DNA of 64,000 nucleotides. Source: Bacteroidales bacterium (GTDB taxonomy: Bacteria; Bacteroidota; Bacteroidia; Bacteroidales; UBA12077). Positions within the stretch are counted from its first letter, which is position 1. Every line of letters starts with the position of its first letter. Positions 18,615-25,545 of the stretch are shown here, piece by piece. Below the pieces are notes generated by a model. It made no database searches and was not told the DNA's origin. It was given only the letters and a program-made list of their open reading frames with translations. The stretch spans positions 46,662 to 110,661 of the forward strand of contig WTBR01000040.1 of NCBI GenBank assembly GCA_013138975.1. The letters run 5' to 3'. A program made the translations under genes and the position numbers.

Positions 18615-19100
18615 ATGATGACAATTGAACATAAATATTATTCTGATTTATACGATAAAAAAGATAAAGAAATATTGAAAATTGCCGAGGATTCCTTAAA
18701 TCCAAAACTCGACAGGGTAGATGAAATTGTTGCGTATGCAAAGGAAACCGGAATTAAACGAATAGGGATTGCCCATTGTACTGCTTTTAATATGGAAGCT
18801 ACACAATTAGAAAATATTATGATCGCTGAGGGATTTGCTGTGGATAAGGTAAATTGCAAATTAGGTCGCATCCCTTTTAATCAATTAGTGCCAGATTATA
18901 AAGGAATATCATGTAATCCGGCAGGACAAGCGGATTTTTTAGCCGAGAAAAAGACAGAACTTAATATCATGATGGGATTATGCCTTGGGCACGATATGAT
19001 TTTTAATTCAAAATCAAAAGCTCCTGTAACGCCTTTATTGGTAAAAGATCGTAACTTGAAACACCAAACTATTAACAGATTCAAAACTGGGAATAATTAA
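18615..19100 (+). CDS. DUF1847-family protein
   Basis: 161 residues (Met1 or Met2 start). Family-like features: GIKRIGIAHCTAFN near residue 46, a middle Cys in VNCKLGRI, then ISCNPAGQADFL, NIMMGLCLGHDMIF and PVTPLLVKDRNLKHQTI at the C-terminus. The repeated single cysteines (HC, NC, SC, LC) suggest a metal site. DUF1847 has no assigned biochemical role. Here it is placed between an iron-sulfur protein and a methyltransferase with metalloid-type motifs. Confidence 0.85.
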   Translation: MMTIEHKYYSDLYDKKDKEILKIAEDSLNPKLDRVDEIVAYAKETGIKRIGIAHCTAFNMEATQLENIMIAEGFAVDKVNCKLGRIPFNQLVPDYKGISCNPAGQADFLAEKKTELNIMMGLCLGHDMIFNSKSKAPVTPLLVKDRNLKHQTINRFKTGNN

Positions 19101-19206
19101 TTAGTCTTTGCAAGAAAACGCCAAATTACTCACAAGTTTAATATTTATAAAATTACGTTCGTGAGCTTCGCAAGGTTCTGCGTTATTCTTGCTGACACTA
19201 ATTAAG
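19097..19206. repeat. Palindromic MITE-like element, family 1, copy C (shorter)
   Basis: About 110 bp. Left end TTAATTAGTCTTTGCAAGAA and right end ATTCTTGCTGACACTAATTAA are inverted copies. The interior (ACTCACAAG...CGTGAGCTT) pairs too but differs from copies A and B. The left end overlaps the last bases of the DUF1847 gene. Confidence 0.75.
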
Positions 19207-19250
19207 CAAAAGTATTAAAAATAGATATTGTTAAATAAAAACTTAAATAT

Positions 19251-19889
19251 ATGAATACTGAACAAATTCAAATCCGTTATTCGGAACTCGCACAAGACGA
19301 TAATTGTTGTCTTTCGTGTGGGGGAGCCATTGATTATTCAAAAGCTAAACCAGGAGAAACTTGTGTTGATTTAGGCAGCGGACGAGGAACCGATGTGTTA
19401 CGAATGGCTGACTTGGTTGGAGAATCGGGTTTTGTTTATGGTATAGATGTATCGGATGGGATGCTTCAAAAGGCAAGAAAAAATGCTGATAAGCTAGGCG
19501 TTTCAAATGTGAAATTTATAAAATCAGAATTAGAAGATATTAAATTGTCATCCGATTCGGTTAACTTGTTAATATCGAACTGTACCATAAATCATGCATC
19601 AGATAAACTACAGGTATGGAGTGAAATAGAGCGAATTCTGAAAAAGAGTGGGCGGTTTGTAGTGAGTGATATTTACTCTATAGGAGAAGTTCCTGAAAAA
19701 TATAAAAACGATCCTCTTGCAGTTGCAGAATGTTGGGCAGGATCTACGACTAAACAGGATTATCTTGATACTTTAGCCAAAGTTGGTTTTAAAGATATAG
19801 AAATTATTGAGGAAAGTTCTCCTTATAAAAAAGGACAAATTGAGGTTGTGAGTTTTACCATAGCGGGTAAAAAGAAATGTTGTAATTAG
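19251..19889 (+). CDS. ArsM-like SAM-dependent methyltransferase (short form)
   Basis: 212 residues. Class I methyltransferase with SAM motif VDLGSGRGTD (residues 39-48) and GIDVSDGM (64-71). It keeps the two cysteine motifs typical of arsenite methyltransferases, N-C111-TINH and E-C161-WAGS, plus an N-terminal N-CC-LSC-GG (Cys19, 20, 23) and a C-terminal KKKCCN tail. It is shorter than usual ArsM (about 260-280 residues) because the N-terminal region around the YGCGDP-type motif is missing. Substrate could be arsenite, another soft metalloid, or a thiol; this is inference from the Cys pair. Bracketed by palindromic elements C and B. Confidence 0.8.
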   Translation: MNTEQIQIRYSELAQDDNCCLSCGGAIDYSKAKPGETCVDLGSGRGTDVLRMADLVGESGFVYGIDVSDGMLQKARKNADKLGVSNVKFIKSELEDIKLSSDSVNLLISNCTINHASDKLQVWSEIERILKKSGRFVVSDIYSIGEVPEKYKNDPLAVAECWAGSTTKQDYLDTLAKVGFKDIEIIEESSPYKKGQIEVVSFTIAGKKKCCN

Positions 19890-20010
19890 TCTTTGTAAGA
19901 AAACGTCAAATACTTCGTTACTCTCGTTTTGAAAACAGTCATTCACAAAAGTGAACTCCTTGTTTCCAAAACTTCGAAAGCCTCGTCTTTGGCGCTTTCT
20001 TACCAAAGAC
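19889..20010. repeat. Palindromic MITE-like element, family 1, copy B
   Basis: 122 bp, nearly identical to 16427-16549: starts GTCTTTGTAAGAAAACGTC, ends GGCGCTTTCTTACCAAAGAC. Its first base is the last base of the methyltransferase stop codon, so the repeat forms the 3' end of that transcript and lies 43 bp before the small peptide gene. Confidence 0.88.
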
Positions 20011-20053
20011 TTGAAAAGGCACTATTTAATTCATCTAAAAAATCAAATTATTT

Positions 20054-20152
20054 ATGAAATCATTATTAAAAACAACAAAGAATACTAATGTAAAAGAAGT
20101 GGCGCAATGCTGTGCAAAAATCTCTAAAAATGTTATGGGTTGTCACGACTAA
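20054..20152 (+). CDS. 32-residue Cys-containing peptide, candidate radical SAM substrate
   Basis: Starts ATG 20054, stops TAA 20150-20152. The N-terminal half is Lys/Thr/Asn-rich (MKSLLKTTKNTNVKE); the C-terminal half carries all three cysteines: VAQCCAK at residues 19-20 and MGCHD at residue 30. It lies between the ArsM-like gene and a radical SAM/SPASM enzyme on the same strand, the place expected for a RiPP precursor. Against this: it is very short, has no GG motif, and only one copy is seen. Alternatives are a metal-binding peptide or a leader peptide. I know of no family with this sequence. Confidence 0.5.
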   Translation: MKSLLKTTKNTNVKEVAQCCAKISKNVMGCHD

Positions 20153-20163
20153 AGCGAATGATT

Positions 20164-20384
20164 GAGGTTGTCTGAAAAGTAAAAGTAATACCAATTAAAC
20201 ACCAAAATGACCTATATAATTCGTTTCTTTTTCACTTATATTTTTTCAAAAAATAAAACCGTAGCTATGGCTATGCTTGGATTTTTTTGAATCATCTAAG
20301 CAAAAAATAATTCAAATTATTTATAGGTTATTTTGAAATTTAATTGGTATAAATAGATTATTAGTACGCTTTTTGGACAACCTT
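20164..20384. repeat. Nested palindromic elements upstream of the radical SAM gene
   Basis: Outer ends GAGGTTGTCTGAAAAGT (20164) and CTTTTTGGACAACCTTC (ending 20384) are inverted copies and resemble the family 2 ends. Inside lies a second palindrome, 20188-20350, with ends ATACCAATTAAAC..CAAAAT and TTTTGAAATTTAATTGGTAT. The stretch accounts for almost the whole 255-bp gap before the radical SAM gene and leaves 23 bp before its start codon. Confidence 0.75.
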
Positions 20385-20407
20385 CACTTTTTAATTTTTA
20401 CTCTAAA

Positions 20408-21724
20408 ATGGAATTTTCAAAACATAATATTTTTTCAAAAATCAAAGGTTCTGATAACTATTATCTGATTAACCTTTTATCGGGTCAGGCCGATATTTTA
20501 GAACCTGACGAAGCTCATCGATATATAAACCAAACTATTATAAATACACAGGATTATGTTGAAAAGGGTTATTTGGTAGATCGTGCGGAAGAAGAAAAAC
20601 AATTTAAAACGAAATACCTTAATTTTATTGATGAACGTGAAAAGGATGAATTGCAATTGTTTTTTGTTCCTTGGTACACCTGTAATTTTAACTGTTCTTA
20701 TTGTTTTCAGGATGAATATACAAATGCCAATGATAAAGTTGAGCAAGATGTTATTGATGCCTTCTTTTCATATATCGACAGCCAATTTGCTAACAGGCGT
20801 AAGTATATTACTTTGTTTGGCGGTGAGCCCTTGTTAAATTCACCGGCTAAAAAAGAAACCATATCTAATATTATAACAGAGGCTAATCGACGTGAACTAG
20901 GTATTGCATTGGTAACCAATGGGTATCACATTGTCGATTATATCGATATATTAAAAACTGCGCGCATAAGAGAAATCCAGATTACTATGGATGGTACTCA
21001 GGAAATACATGATGCCCGACGGAAGTTAAAAGGTGGAAAGGGTAGCTTTAAGGAAATTTCCGAAGGAGTTGATCTCTTATTAAAAAACAACATTCCTGTA
21101 AATCTGCGTATGGTGGTTGATAAAGATAATATTGACAACCTTCCGGATCTGGCACGTTATGCTATTAAGCAAGGATGGACTAAAAGTCCATATTTTAAAA
21201 CTGCCCTGGGTAGAAATTACGAACTGCATCACTGCCAGAATAATAATAAAAGACTTTTTAGCCGAATTGAAATGTATGAGCAGGTTTCTGAACTTGTAAA
21301 AGCATACCCGGAGATATTGGAATTTCATAAGCCTGCTTTTTCAATTGCAAAATTCATTTTTGAAAATGGAGAATTACCCAATCCTCTTTTCGATTCATGC
21401 TCGGGAGCAAAAACTGAATGGGCATTCGATTATTCGGGACATATATATGCCTGCACTGCAACCGTGGGCAATGCGGGAGATGATCTCGGAACCTTTTATC
21501 CACAAATAGAATTAAAAGAAGACCTTATTGAAGAATGGCAAGATAGAGATGTATTAGCCATAAAAGATTGTCATAATTGTGCTGTACAGTTAGCTTGTGG
21601 TGGTGGTTGTGCCGCAATTGCAAAAAACAGAACCGGCAACTTGCATGCTCCCGATTGCAAACCGATAAAAGAATTGCTTGAATTGGGAATAGAAGTATAT
21701 AACGAAACAGTAGAAAAAGCTTAA
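20408..21724 (+). CDS. Radical SAM/SPASM enzyme, peptide-maturase type
   Basis: 438 residues. The radical SAM cluster motif is C92-NFN-C96-SY-C99, followed by LFGGEP (138-141 region) for SAM binding. The C-terminal SPASM region has Cys331, 349, 388, 391, 397, 401 and 417 (CHNCAVQLACGGGC and a final PDC), enough for two auxiliary 4Fe-4S clusters. An N-terminal segment of about 85 residues (YYLINLLSGQADIL) has the look of a peptide-recognition-type domain. This layout is typical of enzymes that modify ribosomal peptides or sulfatase-type proteins. Its nearest candidate substrate is the 32-residue peptide at 20054. Ten bp before the Trx-TrxR fusion, so co-transcribed with it. It is not the ArsS type of arsenosugar enzyme. 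Confidence 0.9.
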   Translation: MEFSKHNIFSKIKGSDNYYLINLLSGQADILEPDEAHRYINQTIINTQDYVEKGYLVDRAEEEKQFKTKYLNFIDEREKDELQLFFVPWYTCNFNCSYCFQDEYTNANDKVEQDVIDAFFSYIDSQFANRRKYITLFGGEPLLNSPAKKETISNIITEANRRELGIALVTNGYHIVDYIDILKTARIREIQITMDGTQEIHDARRKLKGGKGSFKEISEGVDLLLKNNIPVNLRMVVDKDNIDNLPDLARYAIKQGWTKSPYFKTALGRNYELHHCQNNNKRLFSRIEMYEQVSELVKAYPEILEFHKPAFSIAKFIFENGELPNPLFDSCSGAKTEWAFDYSGHIYACTATVGNAGDDLGTFYPQIELKEDLIEEWQDRDVLAIKDCHNCAVQLACGGGCAAIAKNRTGNLHAPDCKPIKELLELGIEVYNETVEKA

Positions 21725-21734
21725 AACAAAAAAT

Positions 21735-23006
21735 ATGAAAGAAATAAGCCAAAATGAATTTGATCAAGAAGTATTGAAAGCCGGAAAAGTTGCCATTGAT
21801 TTTTACTCAACAGAATGTCCACCTTGTGAAGCGCTTGCTCCAAAGTTTGATAATTTATCAGAATTGTATGGCAACGAAATTAAATTCCTTAAAATTTTTA
21901 GGCAGGAAAACCGTGAGTTAGCTGATAGTTTGGAAGTAAATGGTTCGCCGACAGTTCTTTTTTATGATGATGGTAAGCTTGTGGGAGAAAAGTTAACAGG
22001 TGGAATTAAACGTTCCGAACTTATAACCAACCTAAATACAATGATCTCTGAAGAGAAAGTTTCAGAAATTGAAAAAAATATTAAGCCTCTAATATCTGAG
22101 TATGAAACTATAATATTAGGTGGTGGCCCAGGAGGATTAACTGCTGGACTTTACCTTTGTCAGGCCAGAGTAAATACTGTATTAGTAGATATTATGTTGC
22201 CAGGTGGACAAATTTCTACTACACATAAAATATCAAATTATCCTGGTTTTATAGAACCTCAGCCGGGTTATATGTTGGCTCACTATATGTCGGAGCAAAC
22301 AAAAATTTGTGGTGCAAAATACAAAGTGGCTGTTGATGTTACTCAGGTTAATCTGAAAGACAAAACTATTGTTATTGATGGTTATGAAACCATAAAAGCT
22401 AAAAAAATAGTGCTTGCAACCGGAGCTTCGCCCCGATATTTAAATGTGCCCGGAGAAAAAGAATTAAAAGGGAATGGAATATCGTATTGCGCTACTTGCG
22501 ATGCAAAGTATTTTCATGATAAGGAAGTGATAGTTATAGGTGGTGGAAATACAGCTATTGAGGAAGCTGAGTTTATCTCTAAATTTGCCAGCAAAATAAC
22601 CATTGTGCATCAATTTGATAAATTGCAAGCTAATAAAGAAGCTCAGGAAAAAGCATTTGCAAATCCTAAAATCAATTTTATATTCGATACTGAACCCAGG
22701 GGATTCGAAAAAAATGGTAACCAAATGAATGTGGCAACCGAAAATATAAAAACAGGTGAAAAATCAACCATAGAAGCTGACGGAGTTTTTGTTTTTGTGG
22801 GGATGAAACCAAATACAGATTTATTCAAAGATGACGTGGAAAGAGATGATTTTGGTTATGTTAAAACCAATGAAGATATGCTTACTAACATCGAAGGAAT
22901 TTATGCAGTAGGCGATTTAAGAAGCAAAAAATATCGTCAGATTACTACAGCTGTTGCCGATGGTACAATTGCTGCTATTTCGGTAACGCGTGAATTGGAC
23001 AGCTAA
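21735..23006 (+). CDS. Thioredoxin-thioredoxin reductase fusion
   Basis: 423 residues. Residues 1 to about 105 are thioredoxin, with active site C28-P-P-C31 (instead of CGPC) and a GSPT cis-Pro. From about residue 122 there is a full NADPH-dependent thioredoxin reductase: FAD motif GGGPGG (129-134), redox pair C252-A-T-C255, NADPH motif GGGNTA, and the C-terminal GIYAVGDLR FAD loop. Known fusions (for example in mycobacteria) put thioredoxin at the C-terminus; here it is N-terminal. Likely supplies electrons from NADPH to a thiol substrate of this operon, such as the Cys peptide, the radical SAM enzyme or the methyltransferase. Confidence 0.93.
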   Translation: MKEISQNEFDQEVLKAGKVAIDFYSTECPPCEALAPKFDNLSELYGNEIKFLKIFRQENRELADSLEVNGSPTVLFYDDGKLVGEKLTGGIKRSELITNLNTMISEEKVSEIEKNIKPLISEYETIILGGGPGGLTAGLYLCQARVNTVLVDIMLPGGQISTTHKISNYPGFIEPQPGYMLAHYMSEQTKICGAKYKVAVDVTQVNLKDKTIVIDGYETIKAKKIVLATGASPRYLNVPGEKELKGNGISYCATCDAKYFHDKEVIVIGGGNTAIEEAEFISKFASKITIVHQFDKLQANKEAQEKAFANPKINFIFDTEPRGFEKNGNQMNVATENIKTGEKSTIEADGVFVFVGMKPNTDLFKDDVERDDFGYVKTNEDMLTNIEGIYAVGDLRSKKYRQITTAVADGTIAAISVTRELDS

Positions 23007-23090
23007 ATATTGAGAATTTAATTTGACAAACTGAATCTATTGTTTGAAATCAAAAAAGTAAAAAAAACATATTTCTGTAGCTAATAAATT

Positions 23091-23274
23091 AAAAGAGGGT
23101 GTCCAAAAAGTAGGCTTTCTATGAAAAATGCCATATTGAGCTTGTCGAAACGTCTTATTATTAATCAATTAGATTCTTCGACAAGCTCAGAATGACAACC
23201 AGTTTAACAGAGAATTGTCATGCTGAGCTTATCGAAGTATAGACAACTTTCTGACTTTTTGGACACCCTCTTTT
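23091..23274. repeat. Palindromic MITE-like element, family 2, copy 1 (also bidirectional terminator)
   Basis: 184 bp with 20-bp terminal inverted repeats AAAAGAGGGTGTCCAAAAAG and CTTTTTGGACACCCTCTTTT. The interior contains paired copies of the 'CTTCGACAAGCTCAG' type (GAGCTTGTCGAA / TTCGACAAGCTC, and TGCTGAGCTTATCGAAG). It lies between the convergent fusion gene and serpin gene and could end both transcripts. Confidence 0.88.
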
Positions 23275-23302
23275 ATCGCTTTATTAAAATCTCCTGAAAA
23301 AT

Positions 23303-24541
23303 TTATTTTTTTGAAGGATCTTCTACCCGACCCATAAATAATATTGAATTTGTATATTTTTCGCGTATTACGAATAAGAATGGTCTGTCGGCTATGAATT
23401 GATTGGATGGCCCAATGCTTGTCATTCGAATTTCAACCGAGGTAACAGCTGCAGCTTCTGTTCCTTTTTCATTTACCTCGATAAATGTTTTGTGCTTAAC
23501 ATTAGAAATATACAAGTCCATATCTTCAATTATGTTTGAAAAATCAGCCTGATCTGTATCAAATGCTACGGCAAGTCCCATTTCTTTTAGCACCTCATTA
23601 AGTTCCTTTTCGTAAGCAAATTTAAATTTCGGAATTATAACATCAAGATTGTCAACTTCATATAAATCTGTTATCCATTGATTATAAGTGCCGTTATCCC
23701 ACACTCCTAAAACATCATCTATCGTTTTATCTTTGTTCGGTAAAACTATTAACATACTGAAATTGCCACGTCCATATGGTAAATCAAGAATTGTAAAATC
23801 ATCGTGGTTTAATTTTTTTGCTGTGGTCGATTGATACATGAAAGGAACTGTTACTTTGCTGCCATTGCCTAAAGTAAAGTCATCATCAATCGTATTTTCT
23901 TCTTCGAATTCAGATTTCCAATTCCCTTTGAAATAAACAGCATCAATAAGAAACATAATTGTCATTGGATCAATTTCGTCAATGATCTCTTCAATTTTAT
24001 CGTTTGTTTTGTTTTTAACCCAGGCATTTATGATATCCACAGCCTCATTGTTAAAAGCTAATTGTTGTACTTCTGCATTATAATAATCCTCGTTTACGCC
24101 AATAAATTCCGGCTTAATTTTATATCCATCAGGATACCAGATTGAATTTGCTATATCAATAATTACCTCTGGATCAGCTTCAAGCAATGCCTTAACAAGT
24201 TCTTGAGCAGATTGATTTACCTCATCAATTGTAAGATCATTTAAAAACAATGTTTCATCAAATGCTTTTTTAGTATCGCCATCAGCTCCATTATATGTCA
24301 TTAGTAAGGCTTGCGATATACTTAAAGGAGAAATCATAAGATTATTACCCTGTTCTGCATTAAGCATTTGTTTGAATATTTCAATTCCAAACTGATTGTC
24401 GGAAGATACCATATTCTTCATGTTCATTGAAAGTACAATTTCTTTTTCCTCAATCGGAAATTCAGAATTTATATCTTCCTGTTCACATGACATAAAAATT
24501 AAACTAAACAATATTAAAAGAGTATTCATAATGTATTTCAT
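23303..24541 (-). CDS. Lipid-anchored serpin (serine protease inhibitor)
   Basis: 412 residues. Leader ends IFMSC (lipobox, Cys near residue 19), so it is a surface or periplasmic lipoprotein. Serpin signatures: NLMISPLSISQALLMTYNGA early, DAVYFKGNWKSEF in the middle, and the hinge EKGTEAAAVTS before the reactive loop, followed by FIADRPFLFVIR. The short Ala-rich hinge is what inhibitory serpins have. Counting from the hinge Gly as P15 puts P1-P1' at about Thr-Ser (RMTS), so the target protease cannot be named safely. Probably protects the cell from host, prey or competitor proteases. Confidence 0.95.
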   Translation of the reverse strand: MKYIMNTLLILFSLIFMSCEQEDINSEFPIEEKEIVLSMNMKNMVSSDNQFGIEIFKQMLNAEQGNNLMISPLSISQALLMTYNGADGDTKKAFDETLFLNDLTIDEVNQSAQELVKALLEADPEVIIDIANSIWYPDGYKIKPEFIGVNEDYYNAEVQQLAFNNEAVDIINAWVKNKTNDKIEEIIDEIDPMTIMFLIDAVYFKGNWKSEFEEENTIDDDFTLGNGSKVTVPFMYQSTTAKKLNHDDFTILDLPYGRGNFSMLIVLPNKDKTIDDVLGVWDNGTYNQWITDLYEVDNLDVIIPKFKFAYEKELNEVLKEMGLAVAFDTDQADFSNIIEDMDLYISNVKHKTFIEVNEKGTEAAAVTSVEIRMTSIGPSNQFIADRPFLFVIREKYTNSILFMGRVEDPSKK

Positions 24542-24691
24542 ATTATTTTAATATTTGGGTTCAATATACAGATGGAAACCAGTTTAAAATGGTTGCGCAT
24601 AAAAAAGCAAGGTATTATCCATATCCTAAATATTGATTTTTATAATATCTTAAAATCGCAAGTAAATTTCATTCATTTAAAAATTAAGTAA

Positions 24692-24777
24692 TTAACCGTA
24701 CCACGGTTAACTAATATAGATGACATGAAATTATAATCAACTTACAGATTATTAACAAATCCGTACCACGGTTTACA
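24692..24777. promoter_or_regulatory. Pair of related palindromes (CCGTaccACGG)
   Basis: TTAACCGT-acc-ACGGTTAA (24692-24710) is a perfect palindrome with 8-bp arms. A second, AAATCCGT-acc-ACGGTTT, lies at about 24758-24773, roughly 66 bp away. They sit between the barrel gene's stop and the serpin's start, both on the minus strand. They could be twin operators for the serpin or hairpins ending the upstream transcript; no T-run follows directly. Confidence 0.5.
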
Positions 24778-24793
24778 GATTTAAGGTAATATC

Positions 24794-25282
24794 TTAAAAT
24801 CCCACTGCTAAATGTAAGCCCACAGATGCGTGTAAATCTTCAGTATTAAATGCAACACCTAATAATGGCCCTAAATGGAATTTTCCTAATTTAAACTCAT
24901 ATAATCCTTCCAGGTGTACTGCCGGTTTTACAGTATTACTGTCTGATCCCAACCAAGTAAGTCCAGGTGCTAAATTAATAGAAACATTTTCAATCGGGTG
25001 ATACAATAAAACAAGGCTTAATGCATTATGCTTATGATCATCGAAAATACGTTCATAACCAATCCCCATTCCAAATTTTTCACTTTTGCCTATTGATCTT
25101 ACTACATGAACGTGCAATCCGTATGCAGCTTCACTTTCAGTAAAGTTGTAAACTAATCCATTTGATAAACCGAACTCAAAATTGGAATGATGATGATTAC
25201 ATTCGTGATCTTCAGTTTGAGCGAAAGTATTTCCAGTAAATACTAAAAATGAGATAATTATTAAAATTCTTTTTGAAAACAT
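24794..25282 (-). CDS. Small outer-membrane barrel-like protein with His-rich N-terminus
   Basis: 162 residues. Signal peptide about 1-22 (GNTFAQ). The mature N-terminus DHECNHHHSNFEFG is His-rich and may bind a metal ion. The rest alternates hydrophobic strands and turns (FEFGLSNGLVYNF, AYGLHVHVVRSIG, FGMGIGYERIF, GLHLAVGF), enough for about eight strands. Function unknown; no transporter or regulator is adjacent. Confidence 0.75.
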   Translation of the reverse strand: MFSKRILIIISFLVFTGNTFAQTEDHECNHHHSNFEFGLSNGLVYNFTESEAAYGLHVHVVRSIGKSEKFGMGIGYERIFDDHKHNALSLVLLYHPIENVSINLAPGLTWLGSDSNTVKPAVHLEGLYEFKLGKFHLGPLLGVAFNTEDLHASVGLHLAVGF

Positions 25283-25545
25283 AAAAATAAAATTTGGGGT
25301 TAATAAATTACTCTTAACAAACCAATGATCAAAATCTTATGCTTAATTGTCTAACTTCGTTTATAAAAAGCAATACAATGATAACAAATTCTTTTTCATA
25401 TGCAAACCCTCAACAATAATTTTAAAAAATTGATCGTTTCAAAAATTAATATAATTGGTCTTAGCAATTTGTCTGGATTATAAGCTTGGTGCTTTTATCT
25501 ACCTTTATTTAAATATTCTCAAAATGAATTATAAGTTAAAAAGTT

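Noticed and set aside
20408..21724. ArsS-type arsenosugar radical SAM enzyme, suggested by the nearby ArsM-like gene
   Set aside because: The protein has a long C-terminal SPASM region with seven cysteines and a long N-terminal extension, unlike ArsS.
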